Below are positions 9,589 through 18,670 of a stretch of DNA of 64,000 bases, piece after piece. Below the pieces are notes generated by a model. The model did no database searches. It was given only the letters and a program-made list of their open reading frames with translations, and was not told the origin of the DNA. Positions within the stretch are counted from its first letter, which is position 1; every line of letters begins with the position of its first letter. Position numbers and translations under genes: made by a program. The DNA comes from Lewinellaceae bacterium (GTDB lineage Bacteria; Bacteroidota; Bacteroidia; Chitinophagales; Saprospiraceae): NCBI GenBank assembly GCA_016710765.1, contig JADJUJ010000008.1:294007-358006 (forward strand), read 5' to 3'.

Positions 9589-10940
9589 GCACTGCGATGA
9601 CCATATGGCGTTTTATCCGCTATCGGTTCGACCTGAGCGATGATCAGGATGAAGCAACGGATTGTATTGAGAGCATCCGCCGTGGGATCGTGTTCAAGGG
9701 CACCAATCTTTGGACGCTCATTTTTGCCATTTTTGTAGCATCCGTTGGGCTAAACATGAATTCTACCGCCGTAGTAATCGGCGCGATGTTGATTTCACCC
9801 TTGATGGGGCCGATTATGGGCCTTGGGCTCGGCGTGGGGATCTACGATTTTGATTTGATCAAGCAGTCGGGTAAAAACCTGGCGATTATGGTGGTGGTAA
9901 GTTTGCTGACGTCTACCATTTACTTTTTGCTTACGCCCCTTAAAGGCGCCCAATCGGAATTGCTTTCCCGTACTACGCCAAGCATTTGGGATGTGGTGAT
10001 TGCTTTTGCTGGTGGTTTGGCGGGTATTGTGGCCGCCACCCGGGTAGAAAAAGGGAATGTGGTAGCAGGTGTAGCCATTGCCACTGCCCTGATGCCGCCG
10101 CTTTGTACCGCCGGTTATGGTTTGGCTACCGGACAGTGGTATTACCTGCTGGGTGCATTTTACCTTTTTTCCATCAATGCGGTATTCATCAGCTTCTCTA
10201 CGCTGCTGGTTGTACGGCTGCTTAAGTTTCCCAGAAAAGAATTTGTATCCAAAGAAGTGGCCTTCAGGGTGCGGCGAAATGTGGCCCTTGTGGTATTGCT
10301 GACGGTACTGCCCAGTTGCGTAATTGCGTATTTTATTGTCCAGAAAGCAATATTTGAAAGCCGCAGCGACAATTTTGTCAATACGGAATTGCAGGATAAT
10401 AATGTACAGGTTATCCGCTCCAATGCGGAATACAACCGGGAAGGAGGGGTCATTCATTTGTACACCATTGGCGATGCCATGGATTCTGTAGCGGTGCAAA
10501 AACTCCTTCGTCGCCTTCCGGAATACGGCTTGAACAAGACCACACTCGATCTCCACCAGGGTATTGCTTCCGCAGCCCCGGCACTCGATGTGAATGTTTT
10601 GCGCAGTGGTATATTGGAAGAATTGTACGCCAAAAATGAGTCTGCCCTGAATGAAAAAAATCAGGAGTTACAGCAAACAAGGGCCAAACTGGCCACATTC
10701 CAAAAAAATACTGAAAAAACCAGGGCAGTTGCCGCAGAATTCAAAGCACTCCAGCCCACGGTAGAACAACTTACACTCAACCAAAACCTTTTTTTTAACT
10801 ATGCCCGCCAGCAAACCGATACGTTACCGGTGGTTTGTGTGCGCTTTAAAAAGAAAATTTCCAAAACGGAACAGACAAAATTGTACGACTGGCTAAAGGT
10901 TCGCCTGGCCGCTGATACACTCGTACTTATCCAGTATTGA
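9585..10940 (+). CDS. DUF389 family membrane protein
   Basis: Protein of 451 residues with an N-terminal soluble segment, then the DUF389 hallmark GAMLISPLMGPIMGLGLG at about 65-85 and a cluster of about six transmembrane helices (35-240). GVAIATALMPPLCTAGYG is also typical. A C-terminal cytoplasmic or periplasmic region has a coiled coil (about 345-385, LNEKNQELQQTRAKL). The biochemical function of DUF389 is not established. It overlaps murG by 4 bases and the MscS gene by 4 bases, so it is translated from the dcw message. Its presence inside a dcw cluster is not canonical. Confidence 0.85.
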   Translation: MSTAMTIWRFIRYRFDLSDDQDEATDCIESIRRGIVFKGTNLWTLIFAIFVASVGLNMNSTAVVIGAMLISPLMGPIMGLGLGVGIYDFDLIKQSGKNLAIMVVVSLLTSTIYFLLTPLKGAQSELLSRTTPSIWDVVIAFAGGLAGIVAATRVEKGNVVAGVAIATALMPPLCTAGYGLATGQWYYLLGAFYLFSINAVFISFSTLLVVRLLKFPRKEFVSKEVAFRVRRNVALVVLLTVLPSCVIAYFIVQKAIFESRSDNFVNTELQDNNVQVIRSNAEYNREGGVIHLYTIGDAMDSVAVQKLLRRLPEYGLNKTTLDLHQGIASAAPALDVNVLRSGILEELYAKNESALNEKNQELQQTRAKLATFQKNTEKTRAVAAEFKALQPTVEQLTLNQNLFFNYARQQTDTLPVVCVRFKKKISKTEQTKLYDWLKVRLAADTLVLIQY

Positions 10941-11807
10941 TTATGAATTTCGACGAGATACTCCAATATCAGCTCTTTAAAATAGGTAATTTCGATCTGA
11001 CCCCCGCAGACCTGCTGGGCATCGTATTCATCTATATCATGGCGCGATTGGTGTTGTTTCTGACCAGCAGTACCATCCGCCGTATAGCCTCAAAACGTGG
11101 TTTAGACCGGGGCAGAGAAGCCTCCATGGTCAAACTTGTCAGTTATTTGATGTGGGTGGTGGCGATCCTGGTGATGATGGATTTGGTTGGGCTAAAGCCA
11201 ACGCTTTTGCTGGCCAGTTCAGCCGCCTTACTGGTGGGCTTGGGTTTGGGGCTACAGGATATTTTTTCAGATGTCATTTCCGGTGTGTTTTTGCTTTTTG
11301 AAGGCACCATCAAAGTGGGCGATATTTTGGAAGTAGATGGCATGGTAGGGCGCGTTGAAGATATTCACCTGCGCACTTCCCAGTTCAGGAACCGCGATGA
11401 CATCAGTATGATCATCCCCCATCGGATGTTCATGAATGAAAACGTGGTGAACTGGAGTCACAACGAGGCTGCCACCCGATTTCATGTGGCGGTTGGGGTA
11501 GCCTACAAATCAGATGTCAATAAAGTACGGGACATTCTTTTGGATGTGGCTTCCCAAAACCCGGAGGTTTTGAGCGATGAAAAAAACAGGCCCACCGTGA
11601 GGCTGTCCGACTTTGGAAGCAGTTCCCTGGATTTTGAACTCTTGTTTTACAGTAAAAATATGTTTCGGGTGGAAAACACCAAAAGCGATTTGCGCTTTGC
11701 CATCCGCCAGGCTTTTTTTAGACCATGATATTGAAATTCCATTCCCGCAGCGCGATGTACACCTGGTCAGTGACCTGGGCGCATCGGTAACAAAACCACT
11801 GAATTAA
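10937..11807 (+). CDS. MscS-type mechanosensitive channel (C-terminal frameshift)
   Basis: Small-conductance mechanosensitive channel family. Two or three N-terminal helices are followed by the pore-lining helix (LLASSAALLVGLGLGLQDIF) and the beta domain with FEGTIKVGDILEVDGMVGRVEDI. The frame as sequenced ends at 11728. Removing one T from the seven-T run at 11713-11719 continues the protein through HDIEIPFPQRDVHL, the conserved MscS C-terminal motif, to a stop at 11807 (289 aa). This is probably a sequencing or assembly indel. The start overlaps the DUF389 gene by 4 bases and murC follows 8 bases after the reconstructed stop. Role: release of solutes on hypo-osmotic shock. Confidence 0.88.
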
Positions 11808-11815
11808 AGCATAAC

Positions 11816-13201
11816 ATGCAATTTAAAGATATACATACCATCTATTTTCTGGGCATCGGTGGCATCGGCATGTCGGCCCTGGCGCGCTATTTTAAAAAGC
11901 ATGGCGCACAGGTGTCGGGCTACGACCGCAGCGAAACCGATCTGACGCGTGCCCTGGTAGCAGAAGGCATGGCCGTGCATTACGATGACAATCCTGGCAA
12001 AGTGCCAACAGATGCAGACCTGGTGGTATGGACACCTGCGATTCCGGCTGATCACCAGGAATTGAATTTTATCCGTGAAAAAGGGCTGCCCCTTAAAAAG
12101 CGCGCCGAAGTATTGGGCATTATCAGTCAGGAAAAGCAGTGTGTGGCAGTTGCCGGAACCCATGGCAAAACCACTACCTCCAGCATGACAGCTTATTTGC
12201 TGCGCAGTTGCGGGGTAGATGCCAGCGCATTTTTGGGTGGCATTGCCCTGAATCTTGGTTCCAACTTTGTAGAAGGCGACAGCAACTGGGTGGTAGCGGA
12301 AGCCGATGAATACGATCGGAGTTTCTTGCACCTGCACCCTCAGATTGCCATCCTCAATTCGCTCGACCCCGATCACCTGGATATTTACGGCACGCCGGAA
12401 GCTATTGTGGAAACCTATAAGCAGTTTATCCGCCAAATTAAACCGGGTGGAACCTTGCTGTACAAACAGGGCCTGCCCCTGGACGATGTGGTGGCCGAAC
12501 TGCGCGCAAGCGGTCGTCAGGCTTTTAGTTTTGGCATTGATGCCGGCGATGTGCAGGCTCAGCAACTTCATGTGGCAGATGGTATGATGCAGTTTCAATT
12601 GCAAACCGGTGCCGACTGGACGGGCACGCCAACCAATGAATTGCCCATTTCGTTGCCCTACCCAGGTCGGCATAATGTGGAGAATGCCACCGCTGCCGCT
12701 GCTGCTACCTTACTGCTGATGACCGATACGCATGCCCTTCAAACGGCATTGCGGAACTTTCGCGGGGTACACCGCCGTTTCGAATACATCGTTCACAATG
12801 AGCATGTCAAATACATCGATGATTATGCACACCATCCCGCAGAACTAGAGGCGGCTATTCGCGCTGCGAGAATGTTGTATCCCAAGCAACGCATTACGGG
12901 CGTTTTTCAGCCGCACCTGTACAGTCGTACCCGCGATTTTGCCGATGCTTTTGCAGCTGCCTTGGACCTGCTCGACACCTGCTGGTTACTGCCCATTTAC
13001 CCTGCGCGGGAACTTCCCATCGAAGGTGTGAGTGCCAACATGTTACTGGATAAAATGACCATTTCCAACAAAGCGGTGCTTACCAAAGAAGCGCTGCTTC
13101 AACAAATACAAAAAGATCAACCACATGTATTGCTGACCATGGGCGCAGGCGACATCGATCGCTTGATCGAACCCATTCGGCAAATATTGACCAAAGTATA
13201 G
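11816..13201 (+). CDS. murC: UDP-N-acetylmuramate:L-alanine ligase MurC
   Basis: First Mur ligase of the pathway, 461 residues, adding L-alanine to UDP-MurNAc with ATP. The nucleotide-fold start is YFLGIGGIGMSALARYF. The ATPase motif is AGTHGKTTTSSM (Lys118), followed by ADEYDRSFL, LDPDHLDIY, GVHRRFEY, DDYAHHPAE and FQPHLYSRT. It lies after the two inserted membrane genes and 10 bases before ftsQ. Confidence 0.96.
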   Translation: MQFKDIHTIYFLGIGGIGMSALARYFKKHGAQVSGYDRSETDLTRALVAEGMAVHYDDNPGKVPTDADLVVWTPAIPADHQELNFIREKGLPLKKRAEVLGIISQEKQCVAVAGTHGKTTTSSMTAYLLRSCGVDASAFLGGIALNLGSNFVEGDSNWVVAEADEYDRSFLHLHPQIAILNSLDPDHLDIYGTPEAIVETYKQFIRQIKPGGTLLYKQGLPLDDVVAELRASGRQAFSFGIDAGDVQAQQLHVADGMMQFQLQTGADWTGTPTNELPISLPYPGRHNVENATAAAAATLLLMTDTHALQTALRNFRGVHRRFEYIVHNEHVKYIDDYAHHPAELEAAIRAARMLYPKQRITGVFQPHLYSRTRDFADAFAAALDLLDTCWLLPIYPARELPIEGVSANMLLDKMTISNKAVLTKEALLQQIQKDQPHVLLTMGAGDIDRLIEPIRQILTKV

Positions 13202-13211
13202 ACCCTTTGCC

Positions 13212-14012
13212 ATGTTAAATGCTATGCTGCGAACACCACTTTTCAGATTGCCCGAATTGCGCTATGAGCGCATTATTTGGGTGCTGTTCCTTGCATTGGT
13301 GGGGCTGATCCTGTACAACGCGGTGAGCCACAAGAAATCGAGTTTTGCCGATGGTGTTCAGGTGAAGGTAGTCCCGCTGGCTGATGGCGAAAAACTCATT
13401 ACTGAAAACGATGTGCGGCAGGCCCTGTTGCGCTCCTTTGGCAATACCCTGGAAGGTACCGAATTGGGCCATCTGGAGGTGGAACGGGTTGAACGCGTGC
13501 TGGAAGAAGATCCTTTTGTTGAGGATGCTGATTCCTATATTGACCAGAACAACTTTTTACACGTATGCATCCAGCAACGGGCGCCAGTACTGCGAATCCT
13601 CGACAACAATGGCGGCAACTATTATCTCGATGAAAATGGCGTGAAAATGCCGCCGTCCCGAAATTTTACGGCCCGGGTGATCGTGGCTACAGGAAAAATT
13701 CCAGCCTATACGCCCGAATTTAAACTGAAGCAGCACAGCACCTTGCAGGATTTGCTGATACTAACGGAAACCCTGAACAAGGACAAGTTCTTTAAGGATT
13801 TTATCCAACAGATACATATCAACAACGCAGGCGATTTTATGCTGGCGCCCCTGGTAGGCGATCAGGAAATCATACTGGGTTCTATCCGGAACCTGGATGA
13901 CAAACTGGAGCGCCTCAAAATATTTTACAAAGAAGGCATGCCTTACGCTGGCTGGCATCTCTATAAAAGCATCAATTTAAAATTCAAAGGACAAGTGGTT
14001 TGTAAAAAATAA
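13212..14012 (+). CDS. ftsQ: Cell division protein FtsQ
   Basis: Bitopic membrane protein of 266 residues with one transmembrane helix (about 20-40, IIWVLFLALVGLILYNAV) and a periplasmic FtsQ/DivIB-type region with a degenerate POTRA-like segment. The block FVEDADSYIDQNNFLHVCIQQRAPVLRI is typical of FtsQ in Bacteroidota. FtsQ scaffolds FtsL/FtsB at the divisome. The family is weakly conserved, but murC-ftsQ-ftsA order supports the call. Confidence 0.88.
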   Translation: MLNAMLRTPLFRLPELRYERIIWVLFLALVGLILYNAVSHKKSSFADGVQVKVVPLADGEKLITENDVRQALLRSFGNTLEGTELGHLEVERVERVLEEDPFVEDADSYIDQNNFLHVCIQQRAPVLRILDNNGGNYYLDENGVKMPPSRNFTARVIVATGKIPAYTPEFKLKQHSTLQDLLILTETLNKDKFFKDFIQQIHINNAGDFMLAPLVGDQEIILGSIRNLDDKLERLKIFYKEGMPYAGWHLYKSINLKFKGQVVCKK

Positions 14013-14034
14013 GCCCCTAAAAAAAATACGATAT

Positions 14035-15429
14035 ATGAAAAAGATACTTCAGATCATTTCCATGGCGCTTTTGTTGCCCATTTTAGCGTCGGCGCAACCT
14101 GCTCAGGCCCCCCTGCTGGGCACCTGGGATGATCCAAGCCTGCCCGGTTCTGCCGCCTACAACAACACCTACAATGAAATTTGGGGTGTAGGCGTCAATG
14201 GCAGGGAGTATGCCATTATGGGGTCCACGATGGGTACCCATTTTATTGAGGTGACCAACCCAACGCAACCCACGCAGGTTCAGTTCTGGGCCGGGAAAGC
14301 ACAGGGCTCGGGCATCGTGCACCGCGATTACAAGACCTACGGCAATTACATCTATGCCGTATGCGATGAAGGACAGAGCAGTCTGCAGGTTTTTGACGTG
14401 TCGGCATTGCCCGATACTGTGTAAAAAGTGTACGATTCGGGCGCTTTGTTTCAACGCGCGCACAACAGTTTCATTGATACTGCTACAGCCAAACTCTATT
14501 TGTTTGCAACCGGTGGTGGTGCCCAGGGTTATACCGGATTGGCAGTGTACGATATCAGTACTCCGACTGAACCTGCCTTGTTGAATAAAATGAACACCAT
14601 TGGAAATTATGCTTTCGGGCATGTGCACGATGGTTTTGTGCGCAATGATACGGCCTACCTCAACTGCGGCAATGATGGCTTTTGCGTCGCCTACTTTGGC
14701 GATGCGAGCAACCCGCAGCTGCTCGGTACCATGACCAATTACCCCTTCAAGGGTTACAACCATTCGGGCTGGCTTTCGGCCGACGGGCGCTATTATTATA
14801 TGGCAGATGAAACCCATGGTATGCCCATGAAAACGGTAGATGTACAGGACTTGACCGATATCCATGTGATAGAAACCTACGATGCCAGTTCTACGCCCAC
14901 CCAAATACCCCACAACCTGCTGATCGCCTGCGACTACCTGTTTGTTTCCTACTATTACGATGGCCTGCAGGTGTACGATATTTCCGACCCGGCACATGCT
15001 GTGCACATCCTCTCGTACGACACTTCAACCGAGCCGGATGGCAACAATTACAAGGGCGCATGGGGCGTGTATCCCTATTTGCCCTCGGGAAATATCCTGA
15101 TTTCTGATATGCAGAACGGGCTCTTTGTTTTTCAGTCGGTACAGGATGCCTGCTGGGGCGCCAGTGGTACGCAAACAGTAGCGGCGTCCGGAACTTTGCG
15201 CTTGTACCCGCAGCCTTCGAATGGCAACCTGACCCTGGAAATTCCGGCGCAAATCATGGGAGAAAAAGCCCTTTTGAGCCTCTACGATTTGTCGGGAAAA
15301 CTACTCCTGGAGCGTAGTTTTCAGACCCTGAATAATACCCTGGAAGTGTCGCTGCCAGCAGGCGTTTCTTCCGGAAATTATGTTTTGCGCTTAAAAACAT
15401 CGGAGCAGACATTTGTTGCTAAGCTTTGA
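14035..15429 (+). CDS. Secreted LVIVD-repeat (choice-of-anchor B-like) protein with T9SS sorting domain, in-frame stop
   Basis: Signal peptide (MKKILQIISMALLLPILASAQ), then repeats of the LVIVD beta-propeller type (HFIEVTNPTQPTQVQFWAG, GLAVYDISTPTEPALLNKM, GLQVYDISDPAHAVHILSY). The last ~80 residues, from LRLYPQPSNGNLTLEI, are a type A T9SS sorting domain ending in VLRLKTSEQTFVAKL. A single TAA at 14422-14424 splits the frame after residue 129 (PDTV*KVYDS). Reading frame and repeat pattern continue unchanged, so this is a point change, real or artefactual. The function is unknown; it is presumably exported to the cell surface. It sits unusually between ftsQ and ftsA. Confidence 0.82.
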
Positions 15430-15430
15430 T

Positions 15431-15474
15431 ACAGCGCTAATAAAGCTTTTAAAGCTCCTGTAAGCTGTTTTTTT
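15431..15474 (+). terminator. Possible terminator after the LVIVD gene
   Basis: ACAGC at 15431-15435 can pair with GCTGT at 15464-15468, followed by a seven-T run. The long loop contains a small AGCTTT-type palindrome. The stem is short, so this is only a candidate. Confidence 0.3.
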
Positions 15475-15515
15475 AATAAAGCTAGTTGTTTTAAACAAAA
15501 AACATACAAAAAAAT

Positions 15516-15546
15516 TTTGAAGCTAAAAGCTTAGAAAATATCTTTG
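15516..15546 (+). promoter_or_regulatory. Bacteroidota-type promoter for ftsA-ftsZ
   Basis: A -33 element TTTG (15516-15519) and a -7 element TATCTTTG (15539-15546) are separated by exactly 19 bases. This is a full match to the Bacteroidetes sigma-A consensus TTTG-N19-21-TAnnTTTG. The expected start of transcription is near 15552, about 70 bases before the ftsA ATG. It makes ftsA-ftsZ independent of upstream dcw transcription. Confidence 0.7.
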
Positions 15547-15620
15547 TATCCGGAAAGGAAAAACTGGAAGGGTGCAAAGTCCGGTAAACTGAATTTTTTA
15601 ACAATTAATCTTTGCACACT

Positions 15621-16958
15621 ATGACCGAATTAGTATTGCAAACTCCCGACGTGGTTGTTGCCCTCGACATTGGCACCACGAAGGTTTGCTGCCTGGCAGG
15701 CCGCAAAACCAGTCACGGGAAACTCGAAATTATTGGTGTCGGAAAAGTCGATAGCGTCGGAGTACTCCGGGGCGTGGTTTCCAACATTGAAAAAACTGTC
15801 AAAGCCATCCGCGAAGCCGTGGAGATTGCCGAACGGCAGGCCAAGATGAAATTCCAGGTGGTGCACGTTGGCATCGCAGGGCAGCACATCAAAAGCCTGC
15901 AACACCGCGGCATTCTTACCCGGGAAAGTGATCACACGGAAATTGCCTCCCGTGACATTGACCGGATTGTGAACGACATGTTCAAACTCGTTCTGCCACC
16001 CGGTGACAAGATCATCCATGTATTCCCACAGGAATTCACGGTGGACAATGAGCAGGGTATCACAGACCCGATTGGGATGTGCGGCGTTCGCCTGGAGGCG
16101 AACTTCCACATCATCACCGGACAAATTACCGCCATCAACAACATCTACCGCTGCGTAGAGAAAGCAGGACTGAAAGTGGCTGAGCTCACCCTCGAGCCCA
16201 TTGCCAGTTCCGACGCTGTGCTTTCTGAAGAAGAAAAGCAGGCGGGCGTAGCGTTGGTAGACATGGGGGGCACCACCGACATTACCATTTTCCAGGATGG
16301 CATTATTCGGCATACTGCCGTAATTCCATTCGGCGGCAATGTCATTACAGCCGATATCAAAGAAGGATGCACAGTGATGCAGCCTCAGGCTGAGAAGTTA
16401 AAAGTTAAATTCGGCGCGGCACTGGCTGATGAGGTGTACGACAATCGCATCATCACCATTCCTGGCCTGAAAGGTCGGGAGCACAAGGAGATCAGCGAGA
16501 AAAACCTCGCCCGCATCATCCAGGCTCGCATGGAGGAAGTACTCGACTATGTGCTGTGGGAAATTCGCCGCAGCGGCTACGAGCGCAAACTCATCGGCGG
16601 CATTGTGTTCACTGGTGGTGGCGGTTTGCTTGCCCACGTGGACAAACTGACCGAATTCCACACCGGCATGTCGTGTCGTATTGGTGTGCCAGTGGAAAAT
16701 CTGGCACACGGCTACCGTGAAAGCGTTTGCAGCCCCATTTTCAGCACTGCTATCGGGCTTTTGCTCCGAGGGCTGGGCGATATGGATGCTGTCGCCAAAA
16801 CAAAAGCTGCTGAGGCGGTTGCCGAACCCAAGGCCGACAGGCAAGAACCCTCCAACGTGTCTGAAGAAAAGTCATCCGGTTGGATCGACAGCATCTTCCA
16901 GCGCACCAAGGAATGGTTCGAGGCCGAACCGGACATGGATTTTAACAAAAAAGGATAA
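15621..16958 (+). CDS. ftsA: Cell division protein FtsA
   Basis: Actin-like ATPase of 445 residues that tethers FtsZ to the membrane. The phosphate-1 region is VVALDIGTTKVCCLAG, phosphate-2 is VALVDMGGTTDITIF, and the adenosine motif is GGIVFTGGGGLL. The C-terminus carries an amphipathic helix, SGWIDSIFQRTKEWFEAEP, of the FtsA membrane-targeting type, after an Ala/Glu-rich linker. I chose the ATG at 15621 over a TTG at 15612 because the earlier codons are not family-like. ftsZ follows after 70 bases containing a small GGTTGG/CCAACC hairpin (16967-16986). Confidence 0.96.
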   Translation: MTELVLQTPDVVVALDIGTTKVCCLAGRKTSHGKLEIIGVGKVDSVGVLRGVVSNIEKTVKAIREAVEIAERQAKMKFQVVHVGIAGQHIKSLQHRGILTRESDHTEIASRDIDRIVNDMFKLVLPPGDKIIHVFPQEFTVDNEQGITDPIGMCGVRLEANFHIITGQITAINNIYRCVEKAGLKVAELTLEPIASSDAVLSEEEKQAGVALVDMGGTTDITIFQDGIIRHTAVIPFGGNVITADIKEGCTVMQPQAEKLKVKFGAALADEVYDNRIITIPGLKGREHKEISEKNLARIIQARMEEVLDYVLWEIRRSGYERKLIGGIVFTGGGGLLAHVDKLTEFHTGMSCRIGVPVENLAHGYRESVCSPIFSTAIGLLLRGLGDMDAVAKTKAAEAVAEPKADRQEPSNVSEEKSSGWIDSIFQRTKEWFEAEPDMDFNKKG

Positions 16959-17028
16959 TACAGCCAGGTTGGAAAATTAACCAACCCATATGTATCATCC
17001 CATTTCTCAACTTTAAATCTATTGGCTT

Positions 17029-18516
17029 ATGCTTTTCGATTTACCGAAGGAAGAGCCTTCAATCATAAAAATCATTGGAGTAGGCGGTGGTGGATCCAAC
17101 GCTGTAACCCATATGTACAAGCAAGGAATTGTAGGTGTTGATTACGCCATTTGCAATACCGATGCACAGGCAATGCAACTCTCACCCGTTCCGCACCGTA
17201 TTCAGTTGGGCTATGGCCTGACAGAAGGTCGGGGCGCCGGCAGCAAGCCCGATGTGGGCAAACAAGCCTGCCTGGAGAGCATTGAAGACATCAAGTTGTT
17301 CCTGGAAAGTGGCACCAAGATGGTGTTCATCACTGCAGGAATGGGTGGCGGTACCGGAACCGGTGCTGCGCCTGTCATTGCCAAAACGGCCCAGGAAATG
17401 GGAATCCTTTCCGTGGGTATCGTTACCCTTCCCTTCACCTTCGAAGGTCGCACTCGTGTGGCCAACGGATACGAAGGACTGGAGGATCTCCGCAAAAATG
17501 TGGATTGCCTGGTGGTGGTGTCAAACGACAAACTTCGCCAGATCCATGGCAACCTGAGCATCTCTCAGGCATTTACCCAGGCCGACAACATTCTTTGTAC
17601 TGCCGCTAAAGGGATTGCCGAGATCATCACGGTGCCGGGTTATGTAAACGTTGACTTTGAAGATGTGAACACCGTTATGCGCGCATCTGGCGTTGCCATC
17701 ATGGGTACGGCTTCTGTGGATGGCGATGGCCGCGCTCGTCGCGCTGTTGACGAGGCCCTCAACTCCCCGCTCCTGGAAGACAACAACATCCATGGCGCCC
17801 AGAATATTCTGGTAAACATCACCTCCGGTACCAAGGAGGCTACGATGGATGAAATATTCGAAATCACAGAGTTTGTTCAGCGCGAGGCGGGTGAAAATGC
17901 CAACCTCATCTGGGGTAATTGCTACGACGAGCGACTGGGCGAGAAAATCTCGGTTACCATCATTGCTACTGGTTTTGAGGCGTCCCGCAAGAATCCGCCA
18001 ATTCCGGGCATGAAAATGAATAAGCAGGGCTCCAACGAACGCCATATAGTGCATTTGGAGGACGATGTAAAAAAGGCCACGCCTTCCCTCTTTTCCAACC
18101 CCATTGAGGAGGAATACACCCCGGTGGAGGAGAAGGCCGCAAATACCATCGAATTTGAGGTGGACAATATCCGGGAAACCATTGATAAGTTTCGCCACCA
18201 TCACAGCGGAACTTCCGACCCATTTGTCCACCAGGAAGAATCCGAACTAAGCCCGGAGGAACGCCGTCGTCGTATGGAAGAAGTGCAGCGCCGCCGCGAA
18301 GTGGTGCGCAATCGCCCCATCAATGTGGTGAAGTTGAATTCTCCGCAAACCATCATCGATTTAGAAAGCCAACCGGCCTACCTGCGCAAGAACATCAGTT
18401 TGGAAGATGTACCAGATTCTGGTGAGCAGGGTATGTCAAACTGGACGATTTCGATTGACGAGGAAACAGAAGTGAAAATGGGTGGCAACTCCTATCTGCA
18501 CGATAATGTAGATTAG
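17029..18516 (+). CDS. ftsZ: Cell division GTPase FtsZ
   Basis: Tubulin-like GTPase of 495 residues that forms the Z ring. The N-terminal glycine motif is VGGGGSNAV, the tubulin signature GGGTGTG is at 106-112, and NVDFEDVNTVM and the T7 loop region are present. After about residue 320 comes a long charged linker with an Arg/Glu-rich helix (SPEERRRRMEEVQRRREVV) and a block QPAYLRKNISL that resembles the conserved C-terminal peptide. It is followed by about 45 further residues, a layout seen in Bacteroidota. It ends the dcw cluster. Confidence 0.97.
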   Translation: MLFDLPKEEPSIIKIIGVGGGGSNAVTHMYKQGIVGVDYAICNTDAQAMQLSPVPHRIQLGYGLTEGRGAGSKPDVGKQACLESIEDIKLFLESGTKMVFITAGMGGGTGTGAAPVIAKTAQEMGILSVGIVTLPFTFEGRTRVANGYEGLEDLRKNVDCLVVVSNDKLRQIHGNLSISQAFTQADNILCTAAKGIAEIITVPGYVNVDFEDVNTVMRASGVAIMGTASVDGDGRARRAVDEALNSPLLEDNNIHGAQNILVNITSGTKEATMDEIFEITEFVQREAGENANLIWGNCYDERLGEKISVTIIATGFEASRKNPPIPGMKMNKQGSNERHIVHLEDDVKKATPSLFSNPIEEEYTPVEEKAANTIEFEVDNIRETIDKFRHHHSGTSDPFVHQEESELSPEERRRRMEEVQRRREVVRNRPINVVKLNSPQTIIDLESQPAYLRKNISLEDVPDSGEQGMSNWTISIDEETEVKMGGNSYLHDNVD

Positions 18517-18614
18517 CAGATGCCCAACCCAATGGTCAAACATCAATTTGGTGTGGTGAGAAGGATCGCTGCGCCCATGTGCAAAGAAAACTAATTCGGT
18601 TTTTCCAATTCCCC

Positions 18615-18652
18615 AGCGACCTGTGCGTAAGCATAGGTCGCTTTATTTTAGT
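18615..18652 (+). terminator. Rho-independent terminator of ftsZ/dcw
   Basis: A 12-bp stem AGCGACCTGTGC / GCATAGGTCGCT (one G-T wobble) with a GTAA tetraloop is followed by TTATTTTA. It lies 98 bases after the ftsZ stop and separates the dcw cluster from the convergent - strand island. Confidence 0.8.
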
Positions 18653-18670
18653 TTGGCATCCGGGTATTCT

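Noticed and set aside
15612..15620. TTG start for ftsA three codons upstream
   Set aside because: The ATG at 15621 gives the family-like N-terminus and correct spacing to the promoter.
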